Shown in pieces: positions 1-9,044 of a stretch of 64,000 bases of DNA. A program made the translations under genes and the position numbers. Under the pieces are notes generated by a model. The model searched no databases and had not been told where the DNA came from. It saw nothing but the letters and a program-made list of their open reading frames with translations. Origin of the DNA: an uncultured Clostridia bacterium. Lineage in GTDB: Bacteria > Bacillota > Clostridia > Christensenellales > Aristaeellaceae. Location of the stretch: positions 1 to 64,000 of the forward strand of contig CAKTUS010000003.1 of the NCBI GenBank assembly GCA_934621485.1, read 5' to 3'. Within the stretch, counting starts at the first letter, position 1, and each line of letters begins with the position of its first letter.

Positions 1-141
1 TCCGAACCCGGCGGCGTGTACGTCGGTTTCGGCTGCCTTGCTGCGCAAGGCTTTCCTTACGCTCTTTGCCGCCCGGCGAGCAGGCAAGGAGCGCTTCTCG
101 GCAGAAAAGCTCGCCGTCCGGCGAGCTTCTTGGACGGCCTG
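1..141 (+). repeat. Dispersed intergenic element, copy 1 (cut by the window edge)
   Basis: This is the right-hand part of the repeat family described in the findings. It shows the shared core: a GCCTTGCTGCGCAAGGC hairpin, the CTTTGCCGCCCGGCGAGC block, then AAAGCTCGCC-GTCC-GGCGAGCTT ending TTGGACGGCCTG at 141. It lies directly downstream (7 bp) of the stop codon of the minus-strand thioredoxin gene. The left end is outside the window. Confidence 0.75.
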
Positions 142-147
142 AAACGC

Positions 148-1203
148 TTATTGAGCGTTCAGATAGTTTTCCACAAACGCCTTATAGGCTTCTACATTCG
201 CGCCGACAATCCCGTCGCCGACAATAGCGCCGGTGCTGTCCACAAACAGGGTGGTGGGCACGGCGCTTACGTTGTTGAGCAGCGCCATCAGCTCGTCATT
301 GCAAATCAGGTTTACATACTCAACGCCGCTATCCTTTACAATATCCTGGGCGGCCTGCACCTGCTCTTTGTCCTCCAGGCTGTATACATCGCACAGCAGG
401 CCAACCAACTGCACGTTCTCGGGCAGCGTTTTGTTCCACTCAGCCAGTTCCGGCATTTCGCCAATGCAGGGGCCGCAGAAGGTGCCCCAAATGTTCACCA
501 CGGTCAAATCCTTTTGAGCAAAAAGATCGCTGGTAACGGTGCCGCCATTCAGGTCCTGGGTGGTAAAGGCGGGGAAGGTTTCGGGCAGAACTGCCCCTCC
601 GTCTGAAACGGCGGTCAGCTCTGCGCCGGCCAGGATGTCATCCAGCGCCGTCAGGCACTGCTGGTACTGGGAGACTTCCTCCTCGCTCAGCTGGGATAAC
701 GCGTCGGCGTCCAGCTGGGCCATACGGTAGCTCAGGTACACATAGCCGTCGTTTTCTCCGGCCGTTTGCACAGTGCTCTTATCCAGCCCCTCAACCTCTG
801 CAACCAAATCGGCTGGTTGCTTTCCTTCGGCAACGGCGGTGTCATAGTCTTCTTTGTGCAGCAGCGTGTAGCCGGCCAGATCGTGAATATGACGGTAAGC
901 TTCCTCCATCAGGGCGGTATAGGCGGCTTCGTCCTCCGCGTTCAGGGCTTCCTCCACATTGCTTTGGAGCTCGTTCAAGGCAGAGATGCAGTAATAGGAA
1001 AGGGTGCAGCGGGGGTAGCCGGCGGCGCTGTTATCCACATAAACGCTCAGCCCCATGTCCAGAAGGCTTTGCGGTATCTGAAAAATCAGGCCGCTGCCGG
1101 AGCAATCCACTGTTTGGATGGTTTCCTGGGCAAAAGAGACGGAGCTTACCATCAGCAGCGCCAGCAGCAGGGCCGCCAAACGGGGGAAAAGGGCTTTTTT
1201 CAT
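148..1203 (-). CDS. TlpA-like thioredoxin-fold protein, exported
   Basis: A 351-residue protein. Residues 1-25 form a typical Sec signal peptide (MKK, a hydrophobic leucine/alanine run, then VSFA). Residues 26-200 match no domain I can name. Residues from about 205 to the end form a TlpA/AhpC-type thioredoxin fold with the redox motif WGTFCGPC (cysteines 243 and 246) and a cis-proline motif SAVPTT further on. Such proteins act outside the membrane as thiol-disulfide reductants or oxidants. The start at 1203 is chosen because GGAGG lies just upstream and the signal peptide begins there; an upstream in-frame ATG at 1272 would add residues unlike a signal peptide. No cytochrome c biogenesis or CcdA partner is adjacent, so the physiological substrate is unknown. 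The gene is followed by repeat copy 1. Confidence 0.85.
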   Translation of the reverse strand: MKKALFPRLAALLLALLMVSSVSFAQETIQTVDCSGSGLIFQIPQSLLDMGLSVYVDNSAAGYPRCTLSYYCISALNELQSNVEEALNAEDEAAYTALMEEAYRHIHDLAGYTLLHKEDYDTAVAEGKQPADLVAEVEGLDKSTVQTAGENDGYVYLSYRMAQLDADALSQLSEEEVSQYQQCLTALDDILAGAELTAVSDGGAVLPETFPAFTTQDLNGGTVTSDLFAQKDLTVVNIWGTFCGPCIGEMPELAEWNKTLPENVQLVGLLCDVYSLEDKEQVQAAQDIVKDSGVEYVNLICNDELMALLNNVSAVPTTLFVDSTGAIVGDGIVGANVEAYKAFVENYLNAQ

Positions 1204-1313
1204 AACGAAATCCTCCAAGACTGTTTTGATATCCGGATGAGTGTATTCCGAACCTTGTTTATCATAGCACAACAGCAGCCAAAAGAGAACGAGGGAGGAA
1301 GGGTTGTTACAGG

Positions 1314-2717
1314 TCAGGCGTTTTCCTCAGGTGTGGCGATGGAGGTCATGGAAAAGGGATTTAGCGCCTTGGCAGCCTCCTGCGGAGATAGCAGCCCCTT
1401 GCTTATCACCAGGTCGTATAGGGGCTTGCGGCTATCCAGCGCTTCTTTGGCCAGAGCGCAGGCGGCCTTGTAGCCAATGGCCGGACACAGCGCTGTTACC
1501 AGGCTGACGGACTGCTCCACATTCTTGCGGCATTGCTCCTCGTTGGCAACGATGCCGGAGACACAGCGGTCGGTCAGGGCAACGACGCCATTTTTGAGCT
1601 GGCTCAATCCTTGGAACAAGCTATCAAAAATGACCGGCTCAAAGGCGTTCAATTCCAGCTGGCCCGCTTCGCAGGCCAGGGTCACGGTTGTGTCAAAGCC
1701 CATGATTCGGAAAGCAATCTGGTTTACTACCTCCGGAATTACGGGGTTCACCTTGCCCGGCATGATGGAGGAACCGTTCTGCTGCGCGGGCAGCAGCAGC
1801 TCGCCCAGGCCGTTCCGGGGGCCGGAGCTCATGAGCCGCAGGTCGTTGCAGATTTTGGAAAGGCTCACGGCGCAGCTTTTCAGCGCGGCGGAAAGGGAGA
1901 GATATCCATCCGGGTTTTGGGTGGCGTCTATCAGGTTTTCGCTTTGTACAAAGGCAATGCCCGTCATTTCCGCCAAAATGGGCACCACCCGGCGAATGAA
2001 GCGCGGATGAGCGTTTACGCCCGTACCGATGGCTGTGCCGCCCAGGTTCAGCCGCAGCTGCTCCTGCTGAGCGCGGCGCAGGCGGCCGCCGTCCCGGCGC
2101 AGCACGGCGGCATAGGCGGCAAATTCCTGCCCCAGGCGCACGGGCACAGCGTCCTGAAGCTGGGTACGGCCCATTTTGACAATGCCGTCAAAGGCGCGGG
2201 CTTTTTCCTCCAGCGCATGGATAAGACGCTGGAGCTGCTGGAGAAGCTCCTCCGTCAGGCCGTACAGGGTCATTTTACCGCAGGAGGGATACACATCGTT
2301 GGTGGACTGGCCTTTGTTTACATGGTCGTTGGGGTTCACCAGGTCATATTGCCCGCTTTGGCCGCCCAACAGCTCGATGGCCCGGTTGGCGATAACCTCG
2401 TTGGCGTTCATGTTGGTGGAGGTTCCGGCGCCGCCCTGAATGGGGTCCACCAGAAACCAGCCGTTCAGCCGTCCGGCAATCAGCTCGTCGCAGGCGCTTT
2501 CAATGGCCTGCGCAATGGGCTTTGGCAGCACGCCCGCTTCCGCGTTGGCCCGGGCGCAGGCTTTTTTGATCCATCCCAGATTGGCAATCATGGCGCTTGG
2601 CAGGCGCTGACCCGTGATGGAAAAGTTTTCTGCCGCGCGCAGGGTGTGAATTCCATAGTAGGCGTTTTCCGGAAGCTCCCGGCTGCCAATCATGTCCTGC
2701 TCTATCCGACGGCTCAT
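1314..2717 (-). CDS. aspA: Aspartate ammonia-lyase (aspartase)
   Basis: A 467-residue member of the fumarase/aspartase superfamily, which interconverts L-aspartate with fumarate and ammonia in the cytoplasm. The opening (IEQDMIGSRELPENAYYGIHT) is much closer to aspartases than to class II fumarases. The family signature GSSIMPGKVNPV, which forms the mobile SS loop with the catalytic serine, is at about residues 315-326. QGGAGTSTNMN (94-104), NPNDHVNKGQSTND (128-141) and KMGRTQLQDA (181-190) complete the conserved blocks. Length is normal. The start at 2717 follows an ACGGAGG ribosome site. The gene stands alone, and its upstream region holds a degenerate repeat copy. Class II fumarase is the main alternative, considered unlikely. 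Confidence 0.92.
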   Translation of the reverse strand: MSRRIEQDMIGSRELPENAYYGIHTLRAAENFSITGQRLPSAMIANLGWIKKACARANAEAGVLPKPIAQAIESACDELIAGRLNGWFLVDPIQGGAGTSTNMNANEVIANRAIELLGGQSGQYDLVNPNDHVNKGQSTNDVYPSCGKMTLYGLTEELLQQLQRLIHALEEKARAFDGIVKMGRTQLQDAVPVRLGQEFAAYAAVLRRDGGRLRRAQQEQLRLNLGGTAIGTGVNAHPRFIRRVVPILAEMTGIAFVQSENLIDATQNPDGYLSLSAALKSCAVSLSKICNDLRLMSSGPRNGLGELLLPAQQNGSSIMPGKVNPVIPEVVNQIAFRIMGFDTTVTLACEAGQLELNAFEPVIFDSLFQGLSQLKNGVVALTDRCVSGIVANEEQCRKNVEQSVSLVTALCPAIGYKAACALAKEALDSRKPLYDLVISKGLLSPQEAAKALNPFSMTSIATPEENA

Positions 2718-2856
2718 GCGGCGTTCCTCCGTTCCATTTGAATTGACGATGAGTAAAGAGAGAAGCGCTTTTCACAACCGCAAACACAAATCCGTTTGTT
2801 TATCCGTCCTCGGGCAAAGGCGCGAAAGGCTGGCCAGGTATAGGAAACCCTTCAGG

Positions 2857-2972
2857 CTTTGTTCCAAAATCGGCGGCTTTCGCAGCCTTGCGTGCTTTGC
2901 GCCCGGCAAGCCGCGGGCAAAACGCGCTTCCTAGCACAAAAGAGCGCCGTTTGATAAGCTTTTGAACGGCTT
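2857..2972. repeat. Dispersed intergenic element, degenerate copy 2
   Basis: This region keeps recognisable pieces of the repeat family: an AAAATCGGCGGCTTTCGCAG stretch, GCGTGCTTTGCGCCCGGCAAGCCGCGGGC, and an end resembling TTTTGAACGGCTTG. The hairpins are eroded and no flanking duplication is visible. It lies between the minus-strand gene ending at 3005 and the start of aspA. Bounds are approximate. Confidence 0.5.
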
Positions 2973-3004
2973 GCAGCGCCTTGCGCAGCGAGGCGTTCCT
3001 CCCG

Positions 3005-3445
3005 TTATCCGCCAATGGCGTTTCGGTAGCTGATGGTGATATGGCACACAGCAAACAGCACCGACAGTACCAGCAGAGGAAGATGCAGCAGCAAAACGCC
3101 GCTGACCAAAAACAACAGGGAAGGCAGGATGGACAGCGTAAGCGCCTTGCGCACGGAGCTTTCTTTCCAAAAGACAGCCCAACCCAGGCAGTACAGCGCC
3201 GTTAGCAGGCTTCCCGCAACCCAATAGGCCATTCGTCCTCCGGCAAACCAGTACCCGCGGCACAGCATGGGCGGGGTAAAAAACATAAACACAAAACAGC
3301 CAAACCGGCCGATTTGCTCCAGCAACTCCACGGTTGGGTTGTGGTACAGGTTTTCAAAGCCATCCTTGTGGGTGGCGGCAAAAAGAAGATTGGGAATCAA
3401 AATCAAAATCACAAAAAGGAGACCGGGCAGGTGAAACCAGCTCAT
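3005..3445 (-). CDS. Small integral membrane protein, unknown function
   Basis: A 146-residue protein with about four hydrophobic spans: residues 5-25, 48-65, 72-92 and 104-135. I recognise no family. The start is placed at 3445, where MSWFHLPGLL begins, because its ATG overlaps the TGA of the upstream acetyltransferase (ATGA at 3442-3445), the usual sign of translational coupling. The longer reading frame upstream lies inside the acetyltransferase gene and encodes non-hydrophobic sequence, so it is not used. Function cannot be inferred beyond an expected membrane location. Confidence 0.7.
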   Translation of the reverse strand: MSWFHLPGLLFVILILIPNLLFAATHKDGFENLYHNPTVELLEQIGRFGCFVFMFFTPPMLCRGYWFAGGRMAYWVAGSLLTALYCLGWAVFWKESSVRKALTLSILPSLLFLVSGVLLLHLPLLVLSVLFAVCHITISYRNAIGG

Positions 3446-3912
3446 TCTTTTTCCTTCTTCCGTAAAAACATGGGACCCTCCGGGCCCATTTCGCCAGTGG
3501 CATAAAAGCCGTTTTTTATCAGCACCCGCTGAGAGGCGGCGTTGTCCGGCGCGGTTTGTGCGGACAGGCCCTCTACGCCGGGCTGAGAAAGAGCCCAGCG
3601 GCACAAAGCCGATACGGCCTCGGTTGCATACCCGCGGCCCCAATAGCGGGGCAGCAGGCCATAGCCAATTTCGGGAAAGGCGGCCGGCCCCTTGAAGCCG
3701 ATGTCGCCCAACCATTCGTCATTCTCCGCCAGGCGAATGGACCAGGCAGTATACCACAGCCAGTCCTGAGGATGAGCGCGGCAGCCTCGCAGCATGTCGC
3801 CGTAGGCGTCGGCCAGTTCCGAATCGGAGGAACAGGTATGGTTCATCAGCGACTCCAGCTCCGTATCGCTCAGGGGCGCCAAAGTCAGTCGAGGGGTGGT
3901 GAGGCGAAGCAT
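3442..3912 (-). CDS. GNAT-family N-acetyltransferase (RimJ/RimL-like)
   Basis: A 156-residue GNAT protein that would transfer acetyl from acetyl-CoA to an amine. It opens with the RimJ-type beginning LTTPRLTLAPLSD. The family's glycine-rich CoA-binding turn reads GYGLLPRYWGRGYATEA, and the C-terminal half has the NAASQRVLIKNGF motif of RimJ/RimL relatives. These normally acetylate ribosomal protein N-termini, antibiotics or small amines; the substrate here is unknown. The start at 3912 is preferred over 3930 because GGGAGG sits six bases before it. It is coupled to the membrane protein downstream by a 4-base overlap. Confidence 0.85.
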   Translation of the reverse strand: MLRLTTPRLTLAPLSDTELESLMNHTCSSDSELADAYGDMLRGCRAHPQDWLWYTAWSIRLAENDEWLGDIGFKGPAAFPEIGYGLLPRYWGRGYATEAVSALCRWALSQPGVEGLSAQTAPDNAASQRVLIKNGFYATGEMGPEGPMFLRKKEKE

Positions 3913-3946
3913 GCGAAACCTCCCTTGCATTGGCAGTGTAAGACGG

Positions 3947-3986
3947 CAGCCCCGCGCGGCTGCCTGGCAGAAGCGTGCGGGGCTGC
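3947..3986 (-). terminator. GC-rich hairpin, possible terminator after pepV
   Basis: A perfect 10-bp stem (GCAGCCCCGC at 3947-3956 with GCGGGGCTGC at 3977-3986) lies between the pepV stop codon and the next gene. Only a short U-poor tail follows on the minus strand, so it may be a weak terminator or just an mRNA 3'-end stabiliser. Confidence 0.45.
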
Positions 3987-3995
3987 TGTGTTGCT

Positions 3996-5363
3996 TTACG
4001 CCTGAAGCTTTTCAAGCGCGTACACAAAGATCTGAACGTTTTTCATGATGCTGTCGACGGGCATATATTCGTTGGCCTGATGGGCCAGCTCCTCTTCGCC
4101 CGGGAACACGCTGCCGAAAGCGACGCCTTCCTCCAACACGCGGGCGTAGGTGCCGCCGCCGGTGGCGATGGTTTCGGCAGGCAGGCCGGTTACCTCATGG
4201 TAGGCGTCCAGCAGGTCGTGCACCAGCTTGCTGTGAGGCGACACGTGATGCGGGTCCTTCTGGCTGTCTACCATAACGGCTACTTCCGGCTTCAGCGCCG
4301 CCGTGATGCAGTGGGTCAGGGCCTGATGGCTGCACAGGATGGGATAGCGAATGTCCAGGGTGGCATACAGGCCGTCCTGCTCGTTGTAGCGCAGGATGCC
4401 CAGGTTGCAGGTGAGCGCGCCGCTGGTTTCGTCCTGACAGCGAACGCCCAGGTTCAGGCCGTCATATTGCGCGCCTACACGGTCGGCCAGCGTGGCCAGC
4501 GAGCCCTTCACACCCAGCGCCTGCAAAACCACAAGCAGCTGGCCCAACGCGTTTTTGGAGCCTTCAGGGAAGGCGGCGTGACCGGGCACGCCGGTCACCG
4601 TGAGGGTGACCAAACCATCTGCAATGGGTTGGGCCTTCAGGGTGTAGCCCAGCGTTTCGGCCGCTTTTTCAGCCTGCCGGCACAGGGCTTCGTCGCCGTA
4701 TACGGTTGCGGAAGCAATGCCGGGAATCACATTGGGGCGTTCGCCCACGCAAATTTCCTTTACCAGGCCGCCCTTATGATAAGCGCCGTGCAGGCTCAGA
4801 TGCAGCATGCCCTTTTCGGTGTTGATAACAGGGAAGTTGGCGTCTGGGCTGAAGCCGGTTTTGGGCATATCGCAGTGGGCCATGTAATGACGCATGCAGC
4901 CCCAGCCGCTTTCCTCGTCGCAGCCCAGAATCAGACGGATTTCCCGCTTCAGGGGCACGCCGGCCTTTTTCAGGGCATACATGGCATACAGAGCGGCAAC
5001 GGCCGGGCCCTTGTCATCCGATGTGCCGCGGCCGTACAGCTTGCCGTCCCTGATTTCCGCGCCAAAGGGATCGGTGGTCCAGCCGTCGCCCACGGGCACC
5101 ACGTCCACATGAGCCAGGATAGCCAAAGGATTTACGCCCTCGGGGCCCATGCGCACATCGCCGGCATAGCCGTCAAAGTTGCGCACGGAAAAGCCCATGG
5201 CCTCTGCGTCGGCCAGAGCCATGTCCAGGGCGCGGCGCACCTCTATGCCAAAGGGCGCGCCGGGAGCTGCTTCGCCCTTTACGCTGGGCACGCTGATCCA
5301 ACGGGCCAGGGTTTTCAGGATGTCGTCCTTCAGGCTTAGAATGAGTTGGTTTCTGCTTTCCAT
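3996..5363 (-). CDS. pepV: M20-family dipeptidase PepV
   Basis: A 455-residue metallopeptidase that cleaves dipeptides in the cytoplasm, the last step in using imported peptides. Conserved M20 metal ligands are visible: His85 in LAHVDVVP, Asp117 in GRGTSDDKGP, and the acidic pair in GCDEESG (about 149-151). Length and the order of catalytic and lid domains match PepV/Sapep. The start at 5363 follows GGGAGGG. It is the last gene of a minus-strand run beginning near 8896, 31 bp after the PatB-type gene. The oligopeptide importer at 31-39 kb could supply its substrates; that link is inference. Confidence 0.93.
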   Translation of the reverse strand: MESRNQLILSLKDDILKTLARWISVPSVKGEAAPGAPFGIEVRRALDMALADAEAMGFSVRNFDGYAGDVRMGPEGVNPLAILAHVDVVPVGDGWTTDPFGAEIRDGKLYGRGTSDDKGPAVAALYAMYALKKAGVPLKREIRLILGCDEESGWGCMRHYMAHCDMPKTGFSPDANFPVINTEKGMLHLSLHGAYHKGGLVKEICVGERPNVIPGIASATVYGDEALCRQAEKAAETLGYTLKAQPIADGLVTLTVTGVPGHAAFPEGSKNALGQLLVVLQALGVKGSLATLADRVGAQYDGLNLGVRCQDETSGALTCNLGILRYNEQDGLYATLDIRYPILCSHQALTHCITAALKPEVAVMVDSQKDPHHVSPHSKLVHDLLDAYHEVTGLPAETIATGGGTYARVLEEGVAFGSVFPGEEELAHQANEYMPVDSIMKNVQIFVYALEKLQA

Positions 5364-5394
5364 GAGTAAAATCCCTCCCGAAAAAATACAGTTT

Positions 5395-6573
5395 TTAGCC
5401 CTTTACGGCCTTTTCCAGGCGCTTGGCCGCGTCAATGACCCGGGCGTGAGGACAGGCCAGATTGATGCGCAGGAAGCCTTCGCCTGCCTGCTGCCCAAAG
5501 AATGTGCCGGGAGTAAACTCCACCCCGGCCATCCGGCAGCGTTCCATCAGTTGATCGGTGGTGAAGCCATAGGCCCGTAAGTCCATCCAGCCCAGATAGG
5601 TGGCTTCCAGCGGGCTGAGCACCGCCTTTGGCAGGCGATTCGCCAGCTCGGCGCGCAGCAGGCGTTCTCCCTGACGCACATAGCTGAGCATGGCGTCCAG
5701 CCAGGCGTCGCCGTAACGGTAGGCGGCCTCGGCGGCGATAAGACCGAAAATATTGCCCTGCACCACGCCCACATTGCGCATCGTCTGCTCCAGGCTGCGC
5801 AGCATGCCGTGATTGCGGCTCAGCGCCACCGCCTGCTGAAGCCCCGCCAGATTGAAGGTCTTGCTGGCGCTGGTCAGCGAAACAACCGAAGCGTCCGCCT
5901 CCGTGGCCAATGTAAGCACAGGCGTAAACGCCCCCTTTTCAAACACAAAATCCTCATGGATTTCATCGGAAATAAGGGGCACCCGGTAGCGGGCGAGCAC
6001 GCGGAGCAGGGCGGTAAGCTCCGCCTTGGTCCAGGCCCGGCCCACCGGGTTATGAGGGTTGCACAGCAGCATCAGCTTTGCGCCGTCTTTGCAGACACGC
6101 TCTACGCTTTCCAGGTCCATTTCATAGCGGCCGCCGTCTTTTCGAATCAGCGCACATTCCGCCGCCGCACGGTCGTTGTCGCGCACGGAAAAATAGAAGG
6201 GGCCGTATACCGGCGGCTGCACAATCACCTTGTCGCCGGGCTGGGTAAAGGCCAGCACCGCCGCCCGCAGCCCCGTAATCACGCAGGGCAGCATCAGCTG
6301 GTCCTGGGCGGTCAGGCTCAGGCCGTGACGGCGCTGCATGAAGGCCAGCATGGCCTCAGTGGCGGCCTGCGTTTGAAAGGTGTAGCCATAGGCGGGATGA
6401 GCGGCGCGTTTCACCAGCGCCTCGGTAATCTCGCCGGGGCAGCGAAAATCCATGTCCGCCACCCACATGGGGTTCATTTCACGGCCCTGCCGTTCTTCCA
6501 GAGCGTCCCATTTTTCGCAGGCAGTCCCGCGACGGTCAAAGGGCTCGTCAAAAAAAGCTTTGGAATACATCAT
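5395..6573 (-). CDS. patB: PatB/MalY-type PLP-dependent aminotransferase / C-S lyase
   Basis: A 392-residue fold-type I PLP enzyme. The N-terminus has the MalY/PatB hallmark NPMWVADMDF. NPHNPVGR (172-179), SDEIH (202-206) and the PLP lysine Lys238 in SASKTFNLAG are all present. PatB proteins cleave cystathionine or other cysteine-S-conjugates to a thiol, pyruvate and ammonia, and some act as aminotransferases. Two adjacent methionine codons open the frame, and AAAGGA just upstream fits either. The gene lies 9 bp after the methyltransferase gene and 31 bp before pepV in the same apparent operon. The exact substrate cannot be read from sequence. Confidence 0.85.
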   Translation of the reverse strand: MMYSKAFFDEPFDRRGTACEKWDALEERQGREMNPMWVADMDFRCPGEITEALVKRAAHPAYGYTFQTQAATEAMLAFMQRRHGLSLTAQDQLMLPCVITGLRAAVLAFTQPGDKVIVQPPVYGPFYFSVRDNDRAAAECALIRKDGGRYEMDLESVERVCKDGAKLMLLCNPHNPVGRAWTKAELTALLRVLARYRVPLISDEIHEDFVFEKGAFTPVLTLATEADASVVSLTSASKTFNLAGLQQAVALSRNHGMLRSLEQTMRNVGVVQGNIFGLIAAEAAYRYGDAWLDAMLSYVRQGERLLRAELANRLPKAVLSPLEATYLGWMDLRAYGFTTDQLMERCRMAGVEFTPGTFFGQQAGEGFLRINLACPHARVIDAAKRLEKAVKG

Positions 6574-6582
6574 AGGTTCCTT

Positions 6583-7188
6583 TCAGGCGCTCAGGGGTTC
6601 CGTGCAGCGAATCACCCAGAAGCCGCTCTTTTTTTCCACCGTTTCCACCTGAGCAAACAGGGTGGACAGATACTGGATGGCGGATGGCGCGCCCTGCTGC
6701 TTGCGAATGACCAGCCAAAGGCAGCCGCCGGGTTGAAGACTGCGAGCGCCATCTGCAAACATCTGATAAATCACGGCTTTTCCGGCGCGAATGGGCGGAT
6801 TTTGCAAAATCCAGTCGAAAGCTTCTCCCTGTAACGCCGCATAGCCGTCGCTTTGCAACACCCGAGCCGGAACGCCGTTTGCCTGGGCGTTGCGCCGGGC
6901 CAAATCGCAGGCGCGCTGGTTGATATCCGTCATCACCACGGAAACCGGGAAATGCACGCCAACGGCAACGCCCATCACGCCCCAACCGCACCCCATATCC
7001 AGCACGCGGCCGGAAAGGGAGTCCGGCAGGGAATCCAGCAGCACCTGCGTGCCCCGGTCCAGTTCTGTACGGGAAAACACGCCGCTGTCCGTTTCAAAGC
7101 GCAGGGCATGTCCCCGATAGGTTACGTTCACCTGAGCAGCCTTGTGGGCGCTTTGGGGGTTCTGAGTATAATAATGATCGCTCGGCAT
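6583..7188 (-). CDS. RsmC-like class I SAM methyltransferase
   Basis: A 201-residue methyltransferase with the 'MTS' small domain. The SAM-binding glycine loop VLDMGCGWG is at 62-70, the acidic residue ending strand beta-2 is in MTDIN (86-90), and the catalytic NPPIRAGK motif (130-137) is the one used by N2-guanine rRNA methyltransferases such as RsmC (16S G1207). It is shorter than E. coli RsmC because it lacks the N-terminal pseudo-domain, as is usual for Firmicutes YbxB-type proteins. It sits next to an rRNA pseudouridine synthase gene, which supports an RNA-modification role. The exact modified base is inference. Confidence 0.82.
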   Translation of the reverse strand: MPSDHYYTQNPQSAHKAAQVNVTYRGHALRFETDSGVFSRTELDRGTQVLLDSLPDSLSGRVLDMGCGWGVMGVAVGVHFPVSVVMTDINQRACDLARRNAQANGVPARVLQSDGYAALQGEAFDWILQNPPIRAGKAVIYQMFADGARSLQPGGCLWLVIRKQQGAPSAIQYLSTLFAQVETVEKKSGFWVIRCTEPLSA

Positions 7189-7208
7189 AGCGGCTCCTTG
7201 TGCAAAAG

Positions 7209-7934
7209 CTAAGATTGAACGGCCTCCTTCAGGGCGGAGACCTCCTGTGCGGTTAGTTCCCGGTAAAAGCCGGGCTGGGCGTCCTCCGGCAGGAGAAGCG
7301 GCCCGAAAGCGGCCCGGTGCAGGGATAACACTTCGTGGCCGCGGGCGGCAAACATGCGCTTCACCTGGTGGTATTTCCCCTCCCGCAGATCCACCTGTGC
7401 CAGACTTTCCCGATCACCAGCCTGCAAAATACGCATTTGGGCAGGCTTGGCTACGAAATCGCTCAGGGTCATCCCGGCGGCAAAGGCCTGCTCATCCTCA
7501 CGGGTCAGCCGGCCCGCCACCCGGGCCACATAACGCTTCCAAACATGGCGCTTGGGGTCAATCAGGCTATGAGCCAGCGCGCCGTCGTTGGTAAAGAGCA
7601 GAAGCCCGGTGGTGTCCTTGTCCAGACGGCCTACCGGCAGCACCTTACGGCGGGCCAGAGCCGGCGGCAGCAAATCCATGACGGTAGCTGCCCGGCCGTC
7701 CCGGGCAGCCGTCAGCACCCCGGCGGGCTTATACAGCAGATAGTACTGCCAGGTGCTGTCGCCAACCGGCTGTCCGGACAGCAGCACCTGAGCGCCTGAG
7801 GACACCTTGGCCGCCGGGTCGGTGACCACCGCGCCGTTCACCTGGGCCTGACCGCCGCGAATCAGCCTGACGGCTTCGCTGCGGCTGCGCTGACCGCTAA
7901 GAGCCAGGTATTTATCCAGTCGAGTTGCGCTCAT
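7209..7934 (-). CDS. RsuA/RluB-family pseudouridine synthase
   Basis: A 241-residue protein that isomerises uridine in rRNA to pseudouridine. Residues 1-55 form an S4 RNA-binding domain (TRLDKYLALSGQRSRSEAVRLI). The catalytic aspartate is Asp105 in GRLDKDTTGLLL, and KYHQVKRMFAARGHEV is the family's conserved C-terminal block. The length suits RsuA-type (16S) or RluB/E/F-type (23S) enzymes, and I cannot decide which. Its ATG overlaps the TGA of the upstream membrane protein gene by 4 bases (7931-7934), so the two are probably coupled. Confidence 0.9.
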   Translation of the reverse strand: MSATRLDKYLALSGQRSRSEAVRLIRGGQAQVNGAVVTDPAAKVSSGAQVLLSGQPVGDSTWQYYLLYKPAGVLTAARDGRAATVMDLLPPALARRKVLPVGRLDKDTTGLLLFTNDGALAHSLIDPKRHVWKRYVARVAGRLTREDEQAFAAGMTLSDFVAKPAQMRILQAGDRESLAQVDLREGKYHQVKRMFAARGHEVLSLHRAAFGPLLLPEDAQPGFYRELTAQEVSALKEAVQS

Positions 7935-8896
7935 TGCTGGGCAGCGGCCTCCTCCTGGCGGGGCGCGGCATGGCGGCGCTCATAAACGGCAAAGCCGGCG
8001 GTCAGATAGCGGCGCACGGGCAAAAGCGGCATGTATAGCAGCAGGAAGGCCAATGTGAGCGGCATAACCGCGCCTGCCAGGTTCAAAACCGGCAGGGAAC
8101 CCTGCATCACAGCCATCATCAGCTGATTGGATACATCGCTGAGCACATCGCGGGACACCATGCCCACCACAGCCAGGAAAGGCGTCCACAGCAGCAGATT
8201 GAGAAGCGCCACGCCCAGCTGCCGCCAGCGGCGGCCGCGCAGACGGCGGCGGCGCTCGGTGTGCAGATCGCGGTTTTCACGTGTGGCAACGGCCCAGATG
8301 TAGCGAGTGGCGCTGTTGCGCACCGCGCCGTACAGCCAGATGAACAGGCCCAACAGCAAAACGCCGCCCAGCACAAAGACGCCCACCATGATGCTGTTTT
8401 GAGGCACAACCAGCGCTTCAACGTCAAAAAGGCCGCGGAAGAAATTGACCACCGCGTACCCGGCGCCGGTAGCGCCCTGGCCGATGGAGGTAATGGTTTT
8501 CAGCACGGTGAGCGCATCCACGCTGCTGTACCAGTAATAAGCCACCCCCAGCATGGCTGCCAGAGGCAAACCCCATTTGGCCACATGCAAAACGTGCAGC
8601 AGGCTTTCGGTCAGCTTTTCGCCGTAGTGGCTCAAGCCCAGGGCGCTGTCAAATCTGAAATAGCGCTCCCGGGGGCGCTGCACCAGCGCCTCGGCAAAGG
8701 AAAAGCGCAAGGGCAGCAGCAGAAACACCGCCAGCACCGGACAAAGAAGCCACAGCCACGTTAGCGGCGAGCCGCTGGGAAAAGCAAACAGACAAACCAG
8801 CGGACAGAGCGCCGCCAGGCGCAGAAACAGCGCGATGAACATGTACAGAAGCATCCTCAAATAGAAGACAAGCGGGTTTTGCTTGGAGTGCTGCAT
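7931..8896 (-). CDS. Polytopic membrane protein, unknown function
   Basis: A 321-residue protein with about six membrane spans (roughly 13-35, 40-63, 105-125, 165-190, 225-245 and 265-290). A strongly basic loop (ERRRRLRGRRWRQ) precedes the fifth span, and a glutamine/alanine-rich tail ends the protein. No family is recognised. The start at 8896 is chosen for the GGGAGG 11 bases upstream. An upstream in-frame ATG at 8938 is too close to the promoter at 8944-8972 to be likely. It is the first gene of the operon leading to the pseudouridine synthase, methyltransferase, PatB-type and PepV genes. Confidence 0.7.
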   Translation of the reverse strand: MQHSKQNPLVFYLRMLLYMFIALFLRLAALCPLVCLFAFPSGSPLTWLWLLCPVLAVFLLLPLRFSFAEALVQRPRERYFRFDSALGLSHYGEKLTESLLHVLHVAKWGLPLAAMLGVAYYWYSSVDALTVLKTITSIGQGATGAGYAVVNFFRGLFDVEALVVPQNSIMVGVFVLGGVLLLGLFIWLYGAVRNSATRYIWAVATRENRDLHTERRRRLRGRRWRQLGVALLNLLLWTPFLAVVGMVSRDVLSDVSNQLMMAVMQGSLPVLNLAGAVMPLTLAFLLLYMPLLPVRRYLTAGFAVYERRHAAPRQEEAAAQQ

Positions 8897-8943
8897 AAGG
8901 CCGGTTTCCTCCCTTGTGAAATGGAGATTCAAATACACGGTTC

Positions 8944-8972
8944 ATTATATGCGATTCTTGCGCTTGTTGCAA
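8944..8972 (-). promoter_or_regulatory. Promoter for the 8896-3996 minus-strand operon
   Basis: Read on the minus strand, TTGCAA (8967-8972) and TATAAT (8944-8949) are separated by exactly 17 bp and lie about 50 bp upstream of the membrane-protein start at 8896. Confidence 0.7.
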
Positions 8973-9044
8973 GCCGCCCGGACAGGTTTGGCAAACAAAA
9001 CCGGCCTGAAAAAGCAAAGGGCCGATGAAACGGAAAGAAAGGGC